NCBI RefSeq assembly: GCF_036967215.1
Contig: NZ_CP146016.1
Coordinates: 1,985,337 to 2,049,336 of the forward strand
Length of the DNA stretch: 64,000 nt
Source: Sulfolobus tengchongensis
Lineage (GTDB): Archaea > Thermoproteota > Thermoprotei_A > Sulfolobales > Sulfolobaceae
Reading direction: 5' to 3'
The first letter of the stretch is position 1. The number at the start of each line of letters is the position of its first letter. Below are positions 8,336 through 16,850 of the stretch, piece after piece. The position numbers were made by a program, and so were the translations under genes. The notes under the pieces were generated by a model that was not told where the DNA came from, did no database searches, and saw only the letters and a list, made by a program, of their open reading frames with translations.

Positions 8336-9173
8336 TTGTAATCGCCTTCAAATAGGTTTCTTTAGCTTTGTAAGAAGTTCTAGCTAAAGGTAGAGAAATT
8401 ACTGCAGAAAATCCCATAGAATAAGCTATTTCCTCTAGCTTTTTGAACTCGTCTAATGTATAGTATTTCTTAACTTCCAATTGCTTACGACTAGGTCTCA
8501 TATATTGCGATAATACTAAAATATTAACGCCAACTTCCCTTAAATCCGACATCGTTTGTATTATCTCATCCCACGTTTCACCAAAACCTAGTAAAATGGA
8601 GGATTTCTTTATAACGTTTTCTACACATCTCAAGACTTTAAGACTTTGATCATATGAAGCCCTAGGATCCCTAACTATTGGTGTTAGTCTTCTTACAGTC
8701 TCTATATTATGAGCAAAAACATCAACTCCTGCTTTGATTATCTTTTTTACCGCAGTGATATTACCCTTAAAATCTGGTGTTAATACTTCGATAGTAACGT
8801 TTGGATTAGTTTCCTTTACTGCATTAATAACATTTGCAAAGTGTTCTGCTCCCCCATCTGGTAAATCGTCTCTATCCACACTAGTTATTACAACGTAGTC
8901 CAATTTCATCTCTTTTACTGCTTCAGCTATCCTCCTAGGTTCTTCTGGATCTAGTTGAGAAGGCTTACCTTTTGTCACGTAACAGAACCTACATCCTCTG
9001 GTACAAACGCTTCCCATAATCATGAAAGTGGCAGTTCCAGATCCCCAACATTCCATAATATTAGGGCATAAAGCTTCCTCACAAACCGTTGCGATATTCT
9101 TTTTTACAACAATCTCTGATACTCTCTTAAAATTTTCATTTTCATATATTGCAATTCCAGCTTTTCTAATCAT
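8307..9173 (-). CDS. lipA: Lipoyl synthase
   Basis: A 288-residue radical SAM enzyme that inserts two sulfur atoms into a protein-bound octanoyl group. The LipA-specific auxiliary cluster motif [12 protein letters not shown] (C31, C36, C42) precedes the radical SAM motif CTRGCRFC (C57, C61, C64). Near the C-terminus, ARTSYKAKE stands for the RSSY motif whose serine ligates the auxiliary cluster. Length is normal for LipA. It starts four bases after the stop of a stand-alone lipoyl-domain gene and overlaps the lplA gene downstream, so synthase, carrier and ligase are made together. Confidence 0.92.
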   Translation of the reverse strand: MIRKAGIAIYENENFKRVSEIVVKKNIATVCEEALCPNIMECWGSGTATFMIMGSVCTRGCRFCYVTKGKPSQLDPEEPRRIAEAVKEMKLDYVVITSVDRDDLPDGGAEHFANVINAVKETNPNVTIEVLTPDFKGNITAVKKIIKAGVDVFAHNIETVRRLTPIVRDPRASYDQSLKVLRCVENVIKKSSILLGFGETWDEIIQTMSDLREVGVNILVLSQYMRPSRKQLEVKKYYTLDEFKKLEEIAYSMGFSAVISLPLARTSYKAKETYLKAITNVKNSHRWS

Positions 9174-9177
9174 CCTT

Positions 9178-9423
9178 CTATACCTCGATTATTGCTATTA
9201 CTGAGCCAGGAGTAATTTTATCTCCTTCACTAACGAGTACCTTTACTACTCTTCCTTTATATTGGGATAGAATCTTTAATATTGCCTTTTCTATTTCTAC
9301 TTCAGCTATCAAATCACCAACATTAACTTCATTACCTTCCTTTACATATACAGATACTACTTCTCCGCCCCAGTCCCTTCTTCTAGGCCAAATATCCTCT
9401 GGAACTTTTAACTCCACTTGCAC
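9178..9423 (-). CDS. Stand-alone lipoyl-domain carrier protein
   Basis: An 81-residue protein that is a single lipoyl/biotinyl domain. The modified lysine is expected at K46 in [11 protein letters not shown], corresponding to the E(T/S)DKA motif of E2 lipoyl domains; the second half-sandwich ends in GSVIAIIEV. It is too short for a GcvH protein and carries no catalytic or E1/E3-binding domain. It begins with GTG and sits first in an operon with lipA and lplA. It may be a lipoyl donor or carrier, or the detached lipoyl domain of a 2-oxoacid dehydrogenase encoded elsewhere. A TATA box at 9444-9453 is 26 bases upstream. Confidence 0.8.
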   Translation of the reverse strand: MQVELKVPEDIWPRRRDWGGEVVSVYVKEGNEVNVGDLIAEVEIEKAILKILSQYKGRVVKVLVSEGDKITPGSVIAIIEV

Positions 9424-9424
9424 A

Positions 9425-9453
9425 AAATATAAAGAGGTTTAGGAAATATAAAA
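9425..9453. promoter_or_regulatory. Interleaved divergent TATA boxes of the lipoate island
   Basis: In the 35-bp gap between two divergent GTG starts, aaatataaa (9425-9433) lies 30 bases before the plus-strand start at 9459, and the reverse element (9444-9453) lies 26 bases before the minus-strand start at 9423. Each promoter almost touches the other gene's start codon, so the two directions probably interfere or are co-regulated. Confidence 0.45.
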
Positions 9454-9458
9454 AGACA

Positions 9459-10217
9459 GTGAAGCTTAGGGTTCTTTTGTCTGAATGGCCAGACAATCCC
9501 TATCTGAACGTTGCATTAGATGAGGCTTTGCTACTAAAGCAAAAAGATGGAGCAATATTGAGAATATGGAGAAACGATAAGACAGTAGTATTAGGAATTT
9601 TATCAGCTATAAAAAATGAAGTAAATCTGGATTTTATAGAAAAAGAGAAAATTAAATTAGTTAGAAGGATAAGTGGCGGTGGTACAGTATTTCATGATTT
9701 AGGTAATATAAACTACACGATTATAGTGGTTAGGCCAGACGATGAGCTAACAGGAATAGATTACCTTTATGACAAATTATTAAGAGGTACAATTAATTCA
9801 ATAGAGAGTTTAATTAACGATAAAATTGAAGTTTATAACAAAACTGATTTAACATTTAAGGGTTATAAGATCTCTGGAAACGCTGGCTATATTCATGAAG
9901 AGAGATATATGTTACATGGAACACTTTTAATTTCTAGTAACCTTGAATTAATGTATAAAGCATTGATAATACCGCCTAAAAATTATAAAAAAAATAACGT
10001 AAATATGATAAAGTATAGGGTCAATAATCTTTCTAACTTAATTAACAAGAAGATAACGTATCAGAATGTGATTGAAGCATTAACACAAAATTTCTTAGAC
10101 CTTCTAGGTTATGAATCTTATTATTTCGACGTACCAACTAATGAAGAATTAGAGCTCGCAGTTAAACTAACTAATGAAAAATATTCTAGAAGGGAATTTA
10201 TATATAGAAGATTATGA
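9459..10217 (+). CDS. Lipoate-protein ligase A-type protein (second copy)
   Basis: A 252-residue paralogue of the upstream ligase. It has RRISGGGTVFHD at residues 69-80 and the lysine motif YKISGNAGY (K137), followed by HGTLLIS. Like the first copy it lacks the accessory C-terminal domain. It begins with GTG 35 bases from the divergent lipoyl-domain gene. Two ligases beside one LipA suggest a split of labour, for example octanoate loading for LipA versus scavenging of free lipoate, or different target proteins. That split is inference; the sequence shows only that both copies keep the active-site motifs. Confidence 0.82.
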   Translation: MKLRVLLSEWPDNPYLNVALDEALLLKQKDGAILRIWRNDKTVVLGILSAIKNEVNLDFIEKEKIKLVRRISGGGTVFHDLGNINYTIIVVRPDDELTGIDYLYDKLLRGTINSIESLINDKIEVYNKTDLTFKGYKISGNAGYIHEERYMLHGTLLISSNLELMYKALIIPPKNYKKNNVNMIKYRVNNLSNLINKKITYQNVIEALTQNFLDLLGYESYYFDVPTNEELELAVKLTNEKYSRREFIYRRL

Positions 10218-10317
10218 ATAAAATATAATCTAGTGTGTTAAAGCGTTTCTGACTTAGGTACTATATGTGATCTAACTGTATATTTTAGATTTAACCAAAT
10301 AAGATGAGAGAAGAAAA

Positions 10318-10911
10318 CTAGCATCTCAATTTCTTTGCTACTTCAGCCACTCGCTTACCAAGGAATCTAGCTATTGCTATTTCGTTTTCATCTAATTCTT
10401 TTTTATTCCCCAAGTGAGTTGCACCGTAAGGACCACCTCCCGTTGTTGTAGTAGATACTTCCTTTATTGCGTATCCTACCGGTACTATTATCATTCCGTG
10501 ATGATAAGCGTAATTGGCCATTGCAAGTATTGTGCTTTCATGTCCTCCATGTATCGTTGAAGCTTCCGTAAAGAACCCCACAGGCTTTCCATATAATGCT
10601 CCTTTAACCCACAATTCTGCAGTTTGATCCAAGAATAGTTTTAATTGCCCAGTCATGTTGCCGTATCTAGTTGGAGACCCCATTATTATTCCATCTGCCC
10701 ATTCTAGGTCTGACAGAGAAGCCTCAGGGATATCCCTTACGGTGTCGATAGGTATCCTAAACTTCTTAATGGCTTCCTCTGGAAGGTATTCTTTAACTCT
10801 TGCAAGCTTAACCTCCTTTGTTATTTCTTTAGCCCCTTCAGCTACGTTTTTAGCTAAATCTACTATTGAACCATACCCATAGAACAATACCAAAATTTTA
10901 GGGCATTCCAT
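10318..10911 (-). CDS. wrbA: NAD(P)H:quinone oxidoreductase, WrbA family
   Basis: A 197-residue flavodoxin-like protein of the type IV NAD(P)H:quinone oxidoreductase (WrbA) family. The FMN phosphate loop is the N-terminal ILVLFYGYGS; the second FMN-binding stretch is GSPTRYGNMTGQ near residue 80; and TGGGPYGATH near residue 157 is the characteristic WrbA segment. The enzyme reduces quinones by two electrons and avoids semiquinone formation. It is a single-gene unit on the minus strand. A short inverted repeat caact-aa-agttg at 10943-10954 lies upstream of its start, but the arms are only five bases. Confidence 0.88.
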   Translation of the reverse strand: MECPKILVLFYGYGSIVDLAKNVAEGAKEITKEVKLARVKEYLPEEAIKKFRIPIDTVRDIPEASLSDLEWADGIIMGSPTRYGNMTGQLKLFLDQTAELWVKGALYGKPVGFFTEASTIHGGHESTILAMANYAYHHGMIIVPVGYAIKEVSTTTTGGGPYGATHLGNKKELDENEIAIARFLGKRVAEVAKKLRC

Positions 10912-10994
10912 AAAATAGGGAGTAAACTACAGCTAAAAAAGTCAACTAAAGTTGTAATAAAAATTATACAATGTTGGAAAATTAATTAAAAAAG

Positions 10995-11303
10995 TTATTT
11001 AGAGATTTTCTGTTTTCTAACTTCTAATGCTCCGCCTATAATCCCTAATATGGATAATATACAAGGTGCGAATAGCCCTAATATGCTTCCACTTATCATG
11101 TACTTCCAATCACTCTTGTATACACCATATAATGTTGTTAGTGACCCTATTAATCCTACTATACCTAAACCTATAACTACATCGCCAGTTATTAATAATA
11201 TTTTAACTAGATGGTCTATAAGTGGCTCTCTAGTTATAATGCTGATGAAACTAGCTATTAGTGTTATAATACCACCTATACCAGCTAGAATTCTTCCTAT
11301 CAT
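10995..11303 (-). CDS. Small membrane protein (102 aa)
   Basis: A 102-residue protein with about three hydrophobic helices (roughly 5-25, 38-60 and 70-93) and a basic C-terminal tail (RKQKISK) expected to be cytoplasmic. No family is recognised. A clear GGTGAT ribosome site five bases before the ATG supports the start and shows that this transcript has a leader, unlike most genes here. It lies 83 bases upstream of wrbA on the same strand, so co-transcription is possible. Confidence 0.55.
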   Translation of the reverse strand: MIGRILAGIGGIITLIASFISIITREPLIDHLVKILLITGDVVIGLGIVGLIGSLTTLYGVYKSDWKYMISGSILGLFAPCILSILGIIGGALEVRKQKISK

Positions 11304-11308
11304 TCTTT

Positions 11309-11314
11309 ATCACC
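11309..11314 (-). promoter_or_regulatory. Ribosome-binding site GGTGAT
   Basis: On the minus strand GGTGAT stands five bases before ATG 11303. It is complementary to the ATCACC near the 3' end of archaeal 16S rRNA. It fixes the start of the small membrane protein. Confidence 0.6.
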
Positions 11315-11771
11315 TATATTTCTTTAATGCCGTTAAAGTATTAAATTTTTCTAACACATATGATGTAGAAATGCATATTCCTTGTTATAAATGTATAAAA
11401 TATAAGTATATACTCTCATTCTAACAAAAAAAGATTAACCGTAGAATCTGACGTAAGGTAAACGTTGTACTTTTAAATCAAATAAAATTTTTTCAATTTT
11501 ATAATCTTCATAGATTAATTCTCTACACTAAATACGTATAACACCGAGAGTAAAACTTGTTAATTTGCATACATTTTTATACACAATATTTATAAGCAGA
11601 ATCCATATACCTTTTGCTTTTTGCACTATAACTGAATTAATCAATGTATCGTAAAAAAAGAAAATATCTTTATATTTTAATAGAACATTATATGCTTATA
11701 AGAAACAAGTCTACAAAAGTATATACTTTAATCTAGCCTACTTAAATCCGATCGCATCTATAATTTTAATT

Positions 11772-11777
11772 GGTGAT
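11772..11777 (+). promoter_or_regulatory. Ribosome-binding site GGTGAT
   Basis: GGTGAT stands three bases before ATG 11781 and can pair with the anti-Shine-Dalgarno end of 16S rRNA. It supports the start of the DUF981-like gene and implies a leadered mRNA. Confidence 0.55.
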
Positions 11778-11780
11778 AAA

Positions 11781-12389
11781 ATGGCTTTGTTCATAGATAC
11801 ATTAACAAGCCAGTTAGTAGCTATGGCAGTTGCGTTTTTGGTAATGGCTTACGCGTTAATTAGAACATATAGAGTTCATAGCACCGTAACAGATTTCAGA
11901 AATGCTATAAAATCTGCTTATGTGCCCTTACTTACATTAGGAACCTTCATGGCAATAACGGGATTATACGGATTACTTTTATGGCCATTACCTGGTAGTT
12001 ATAACATACTATTTTACGACTTATACCCGATTTTGGGAATAGGATTAATTGGAATTGCGGTAAGTATAAAAAATGACTACAAGCTAGAAATTATGGGCTT
12101 CATGGCATTGCTCTATGGCTTAGTTACCATTTATTATGGAGCCGTTGGATACTTAAATAATATGACCTTAGAACCCATAGCATTACTAATACTCTACACG
12201 TTAACGGGATTATCCTCAATATTCTTCTATCCAGTTGCAATATTCTTGGACAATGCTAGGGCTGGTAAAGTATTCCTAATATTAGACGCAATACTGTTAA
12301 TACTATCAGCACTGGTCGCAGGATACATAGCATTAGAGGCAGTACCATCACACTTAGTTGGCTTCTCTAAGTGGACTCCACTATTGTGA
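11781..12389 (+). CDS. DUF981-like membrane protein
   Basis: A 202-residue integral membrane protein with about six helices. Its composition and layout (an N-terminal helix, YRVHSTVTDFR loop, LLLWPLPGSYNILFYDLYP segment, then paired helices) resemble the archaeal DUF981/COG3374 family as I recall it; function unknown. A strong ribosome site precedes the ATG. It stands alone between a long AT-rich gap and a convergent membrane-protein gene. Confidence 0.6.
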   Translation: MALFIDTLTSQLVAMAVAFLVMAYALIRTYRVHSTVTDFRNAIKSAYVPLLTLGTFMAITGLYGLLLWPLPGSYNILFYDLYPILGIGLIGIAVSIKNDYKLEIMGFMALLYGLVTIYYGAVGYLNNMTLEPIALLILYTLTGLSSIFFYPVAIFLDNARAGKVFLILDAILLILSALVAGYIALEAVPSHLVGFSKWTPLL

Positions 12390-12467
12390 TTTTAAATCTA
12401 ACTAATTTTTATATTTCCTCACTAGGAAAAATAATAAGGTATCAGATTTTTTATATATTGAATTAAA

Positions 12468-13265
12468 TTAAATTTCTATCGGAATTGGCAATTTTCCAGC
12501 ATAACCCCCTATAAAGCTCTCTAACACTATGGAGAATCCAGCTAACACTCCAATATACGTTAGTGGAACTATTATAAATGAATAGGATAATGCAGGGATA
12601 TCTCCGAAGAATTCCTCTGTTTGCAATGCTATATCTTGAAATATAAGATTTTGCGATTGAAGAGGAGAAGTAGAAGATATCAAAATCGGTAAAAGCGGAA
12701 ATCCTATATAAAATACAATGGTAAAAGCTATTAGTAAGCTACCAATCCCTTTACCCATTTGAAATGGAAGAGACATTAATAAGACTCCTATAGCTATCAG
12801 TAACATATAAGATGTCTGTATGAATGCCCCTAGATTCATATAGAAGTTTAGCAGTATTAATAAATCAGTTAAAAATGAGATATACTGTAAAATAGGAGTT
12901 ATGAAAGAAGAAAGAATAGTGGAGATCCTAGAATAATAAAGTATTGTAGCTATAACAACATAAATGATCTTGGCCATATTTAACGCAGTAACCATTTGAA
13001 CTTGAAGAAGACCGATATCTAAGTAAAAAACATTCCAGCTTACTCCTAAGACCGTCTGCAACTGATTTACTAGAGAGATAATAAAGCCAAAGATATTTGA
13101 TAGGACAGCCACATAAAGAGAATTTAGTATCATCTTATATCCCATATCCTTAACTGCACGTACTGGAATTGGAGAGCCATAAAGAATAGCTCCTAAAGAA
13201 TAGGAAAGCGAGTCTATCACAATTGCTAAATATAATATTTCAAATGGGGAGTACACAACGTTCAT
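12468..13265 (-). CDS. Multi-spanning membrane protein, unknown
   Basis: A 265-residue, very hydrophobic protein with six to seven predicted helices and few charged residues. No motif or family is recognised with confidence. I considered the CedA DNA-import protein because of size and helix number, but the small partner genes expected beside CedA are absent and its upstream region shows no UV-response hexamer. It is divergent from an MFS transporter 67 bases away, so the two may share a regulatory region. Confidence 0.55.
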   Translation of the reverse strand: MNVVYSPFEILYLAIVIDSLSYSLGAILYGSPIPVRAVKDMGYKMILNSLYVAVLSNIFGFIISLVNQLQTVLGVSWNVFYLDIGLLQVQMVTALNMAKIIYVVIATILYYSRISTILSSFITPILQYISFLTDLLILLNFYMNLGAFIQTSYMLLIAIGVLLMSLPFQMGKGIGSLLIAFTIVFYIGFPLLPILISSTSPLQSQNLIFQDIALQTEEFFGDIPALSYSFIIVPLTYIGVLAGFSIVLESFIGGYAGKLPIPIEI

Positions 13266-13332
13266 AAAAATTATATCTAGCTGAGAGAGAACCGATAGTA
13301 TTTTTAATTAATCTTTTTAGGTATTAAGTTAG

Positions 13333-14577
13333 ATGAGTTCATTATCAACTAGAGAAATTAAGTTAATATTCCTAAATTTCATGAGTTACACCTTCCTAGT
13401 TTATAACTACTCCATACTTCTAGTGTTCAACTCTCCTTATATTTCGCAATTATTGTTTAAGGGGTCATACATATTTTCATTATTGGGTATATATGGGCTG
13501 ATATTAATTGACGTCATAATGAGAGTACCCGGAGCTTATGTATTAGGGCCACTGAGTGATAAACATGGTAGAAAGTTCGTCACAAGGATAGCTAGTATAG
13601 GTTCAGCTTTACCTTTAGTCATAATAGCATTGTTGCCTAATCCTTCCTCAATAATTTTAATGCTATTATATGCAATACAAGGTTTCTTCACTGGAGGTCT
13701 TTCAGCAGGTATAACGGTAATAGGTCTTGAGGATCTGCCAGAAAGACATAGAGGTTGGTTTGGTGGTTCAGGTTTTGCAGTTGGTGGTTCAGCATACCTA
13801 ATTGCGTCCATAGTGTTCTTTACGATAATTAGTTTCTTGGGATCGTCGCTTTATACTGAAATAGGTTGGAGAATAATGTTCTTGACGTCTCTTTTGATTT
13901 TACCCTTTGGCTTTCTAATGCCGGAATCGTTAAGGTTTAGGAGAAATAAGGAAAAAGTAAAATCACCGATAAGACTACTTATTTCCTCGTATAAGAGACA
14001 GTTCATTTTTGCCTCAACAATTACTGCTCTTTGGGCTTCAATTAATGCCTTAGTAAATGTTATGTTACCCAATTTCCTTTATAGCGTAGATCACTTGTCG
14101 AAAGTTGAAATAGGATATATGTCCCTAATTTACAGCATCGTAGCAATTGTATCAGCATTTATGGGGGGAGAATTAAGTGAAAAAATTGGAAGGAGAACTG
14201 TATCAATAATAGGTGGTATATTAGGGATTTTATTATCGATTGTCTTTTTATTAATGGCCTCATCTCCATCATTAATAATATTGTATGTTATAATATTAGG
14301 GTTTGTGTCAGTATTTGGCGGAGGAGGAATAATGAGTTATGTCAATGAGAATTTCCCCACTAAGATTAGAAGTACCGGAGTTTCCTTAAGCTGGAATATA
14401 GGATTTTTAATAGGAAATACTGTTCCGTTATTGCTTACATTAGCCCTCTACTATTCTTCAATAACGTTATTTCCAGTAGTTGAGACAATAGCGATGGCTA
14501 CTTTAAGTATTTCAGTAGTAATTATAAGCCTTATCTCTCATGAGACCAGAGGAAATATAGAGTTAGAAAAGCAGTAG
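13333..14577 (+). CDS. MFS transporter
   Basis: A 414-residue major facilitator with about twelve helices. The loop between helices 2 and 3 reads GPLSDKHGRKFVTR, matching the MFS signature GxLaDrxGRkxxl, and the equivalent loop in the second half reads GGELSEKIGRRTV. A large central charged loop (RFRRNKEKVKS) separates the halves. Family likeness is to metabolite:H+ symporters. The gene overlaps a convergent amidohydrolase by 15 bases, and an organic acid substrate is possible but not shown. Confidence 0.85.
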   Translation: MSSLSTREIKLIFLNFMSYTFLVYNYSILLVFNSPYISQLLFKGSYIFSLLGIYGLILIDVIMRVPGAYVLGPLSDKHGRKFVTRIASIGSALPLVIIALLPNPSSIILMLLYAIQGFFTGGLSAGITVIGLEDLPERHRGWFGGSGFAVGGSAYLIASIVFFTIISFLGSSLYTEIGWRIMFLTSLLILPFGFLMPESLRFRRNKEKVKSPIRLLISSYKRQFIFASTITALWASINALVNVMLPNFLYSVDHLSKVEIGYMSLIYSIVAIVSAFMGGELSEKIGRRTVSIIGGILGILLSIVFLLMASSPSLIILYVIILGFVSVFGGGGIMSYVNENFPTKIRSTGVSLSWNIGFLIGNTVPLLLTLALYYSSITLFPVVETIAMATLSISVVIISLISHETRGNIELEKQ

Positions 14578-15543
14578 CTTCTTAGCATTTATCTCACATA
14601 TTTTCTCTTTTTCTTCATTACTAAGATGTTCAATCGCGTCATAAGGTCTAAAGTAACCCATCTTAAATGGATAATCACTACCTAATACTATATTATCAAC
14701 ACCAACAAACCTTATCATGAAATCTAATATTTCATTATTAAACAATAGCGTATCAAAATAGAAATTAGATAGAAAATCACTAGGTTTTTTACTAATTTTT
14801 TCTCTGACATCACTTCTGGTTTTATAACCATGATCAAGTCTCCCAATTTGATATGGGAGAAAACCCCCACCGTGAGGTAAAATGACCTTTATATTGTAAT
14901 CTTGTATTATCCCACTAGTTATCAAGTAAGCTGCAGCGATCGTATCCTCAATTGGAACACCTAAGATATTCGTGAAGAAATACCTTCTTAACCTATCTTT
15001 TCCAATCACGTCAGTTATTTGGGGATGAATGAAAACTGGTATTCCTAAAGAGCCTATAACACTGAAAAATTCCCTAAATTCGTCTAAATTTCTTCCATTT
15101 ATATGAGTGCCTATCTCAACCCCTTTTAATCCTAAATCTTTCACCGCTCTCTTTAGTTCATCTACAGCCAAAGAAGGATATTGGAGAGGAACGCCTGCAA
15201 ATCCTAATAGCTTACCGTTACTTTTCTCTGAAAGCTTTGATAATTCATCATTGAACCTAGTGTAAAATTTCATTGCAGTTTTCTCATCAAGGTCATAAAT
15301 GTATGATATTGGAGCTAATGATAAGACTCTTATATCTACTTCTCCTCTTACTGTTTCCTCAATGATCTTATCTTCCTCCAATAATCCGAGATACGCTTCG
15401 CCATTCCAAACAATATTTCCAATTCGTATGGATATTTGGTTACTCTTGTCAATCCTTTCTACGCTAAATTTAAGATCATCTTTCATATCTTTCATAATTT
15501 TTAACGGAAAGTAATGAGCATGAAGATCTATTTTTAACATCAA
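14563..15543 (-). CDS. Amidohydrolase, ACMSD-like decarboxylase family
   Basis: A 326-residue TIM-barrel metal enzyme of the amidohydrolase-2 family. The metal ligands appear as the N-terminal HxH (DLHAHYFP, H8 and H10), a later FIHPQ histidine, LPHGGGFLPYQ and the terminal aspartate in VLGSDYPF. This pattern is typical of 2-amino-3-carboxymuconate-6-semialdehyde decarboxylase and related (de)carboxylases of aromatic breakdown. The physiological substrate is unknown. It shares the minus strand with the NDH-2-like flavoprotein 20 bases upstream, suggesting an operon, and overlaps the MFS gene by 15 bases. Confidence 0.8.
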   Translation of the reverse strand: MMLKIDLHAHYFPLKIMKDMKDDLKFSVERIDKSNQISIRIGNIVWNGEAYLGLLEEDKIIEETVRGEVDIRVLSLAPISYIYDLDEKTAMKFYTRFNDELSKLSEKSNGKLLGFAGVPLQYPSLAVDELKRAVKDLGLKGVEIGTHINGRNLDEFREFFSVIGSLGIPVFIHPQITDVIGKDRLRRYFFTNILGVPIEDTIAAAYLITSGIIQDYNIKVILPHGGGFLPYQIGRLDHGYKTRSDVREKISKKPSDFLSNFYFDTLLFNNEILDFMIRFVGVDNIVLGSDYPFKMGYFRPYDAIEHLSNEEKEKICEINAKKLLLF

Positions 15544-15563
15544 TACTAATTTGTAAGACTAGC

Positions 15564-16586
15564 TTATATAGCTAAGATTATTTTGTTTAACCTCTTAACC
15601 TTATTTTCTAAAGAACTTATAGCAAAAGATTTCACAAGTGCAGAGATCGGACCTTTTATTACAGTACCTTTTATACTTCCTATGTATTCGTCTCCAATTT
15701 TTAGCACTATAGCCCTCTGAATTGGTTTGAATTCAATTTTATTATCCTTTAACGCGTTATTAATAGCTACCTCACCAGCTTGTAGGGCAACTTGAGCTGA
15801 TTGAGGAATAAAACCATCTTTAAAGTTAGCACAATCACCAGCTCCATAAACAAAATCATAATCGACCGATTTTAGAAATTTATCAACTAACATTCTATTG
15901 TTTTTATTAGTTAAACCTAGATCTTTTATTATTCTAGGACCAGAAAATCCTGCAGAAAATATAGTATAATCAGTTTTTATAACCCCTTGAGTGGTAATTA
16001 TTTCGTTTTCTCTTATTTCATCTATTCTGGCTTTCAAGATTACATTAACACCCTGCTTTTCTAAGATATTCTGAACTTCTTTAGAAAAATCTGGAGTCAA
16101 ATATGGCACTAATCTGCTCTCAACCTCTATTACATTAACTTGATAACCCCTTTTGCTTAATGCACCAGCTAGCTCAACGCCTAGTGCACCGCCTCCAAGA
16201 ACTGAAACTCTAGAATTCGGTTTAAGGGACTTAATTCTTTCAATAACCCCCAAAGTGAATCCCAATGCGAACTTATCGGCTCCTTTAATTTTACTTAAAT
16301 CTTGTTCATACCCTAATGCAATTACTAATTTATCAAATTTAATGTTTCCTTCTGTAGTAATTACCTTCTTTTCTTTAAAGTCAACATTCAAAATTTTACT
16401 CTTAAAGTCTACCTTCCTAGGGATTAGCGCATAAGATACCGGAAGATCCCTTTCTATAGTTTCTATTAATCTTGGGGTATTTACCATAAAATCGTTTTCA
16501 TCTACAAGTATAGCATTAGGATAAGCCAATTTTGCAGAAATTCCTGCAAATCCTCCACCTAATATTACTATTCTTTCGCTTGCCAT
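15564..16586 (-). CDS. NADH dehydrogenase type II-like flavoprotein
   Basis: A 340-residue FAD/NAD(P)-dependent pyridine nucleotide oxidoreductase. The FAD dinucleotide fold begins at IVILGGGFAGISA (residues 6-18), the NAD(P)H fold at VSVLGGGALGVELAGAL near residue 148, and the FAD-ribityl motif is VYGAGDCANF near residue 252. No redox-active CxxxxC is visible, which fits NDH-2 or ferredoxin/rubredoxin-reductase-like enzymes rather than disulfide reductases. It probably oxidises NADH and reduces quinone at the membrane surface. The amidohydrolase follows 20 bases downstream. Confidence 0.8.
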   Translation of the reverse strand: MASERIVILGGGFAGISAKLAYPNAILVDENDFMVNTPRLIETIERDLPVSYALIPRKVDFKSKILNVDFKEKKVITTEGNIKFDKLVIALGYEQDLSKIKGADKFALGFTLGVIERIKSLKPNSRVSVLGGGALGVELAGALSKRGYQVNVIEVESRLVPYLTPDFSKEVQNILEKQGVNVILKARIDEIRENEIITTQGVIKTDYTIFSAGFSGPRIIKDLGLTNKNNRMLVDKFLKSVDYDFVYGAGDCANFKDGFIPQSAQVALQAGEVAINNALKDNKIEFKPIQRAIVLKIGDEYIGSIKGTVIKGPISALVKSFAISSLENKVKRLNKIILAI

Positions 16587-16850
16587 ATGTTTATACTTTA
16601 CATGTTAGTATTTAAATATTACAGCTAATATCTTAATTAAGTAGCTAGTTTTTATATACTTTATTTATTCATGCCTTGCAATCATATATCAAATAGACTT
16701 ATTAATGAAATTTTCTCCAAATAATATCAATAAAAATCAAAATTTTGACTGATACACCGATATTGTCTAAAAATAGGTTAGGAAAATTAAATACAAGGTA
16801 AAATAAGATTCATGCCCCTATCTTATCTCGAAAATAAAAGCTCATTGGAT

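Larger units (their letters stand above)
11304..11780. other. AT-rich 477-bp intergenic region
   Basis: This divergent gap separates two small membrane-protein genes. It holds a GGTGAT ribosome site at each end (11309-11314 minus, 11772-11777 plus) and several TATA-like stretches, including ttataagaaac near 11697 that could serve the plus-strand gene. I see no convincing open frame, tRNA, long inverted repeat or element end in it. Confidence 0.5.

Noticed and set aside
10943-10954. caact-aa-agttg inverted repeat upstream of wrbA as an operator
   Set aside because: Five-base arms are too short to rise above chance in this sequence.
11050-11424. 124-codon plus-strand frame
   Set aside because: Antisense to the small membrane protein, which has a good ribosome-binding site.
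12468-13265. CedA DNA-import protein
   Set aside because: Size and helix count fit loosely, but the small partner genes are absent and no UV-response hexamer is seen upstream of the start.
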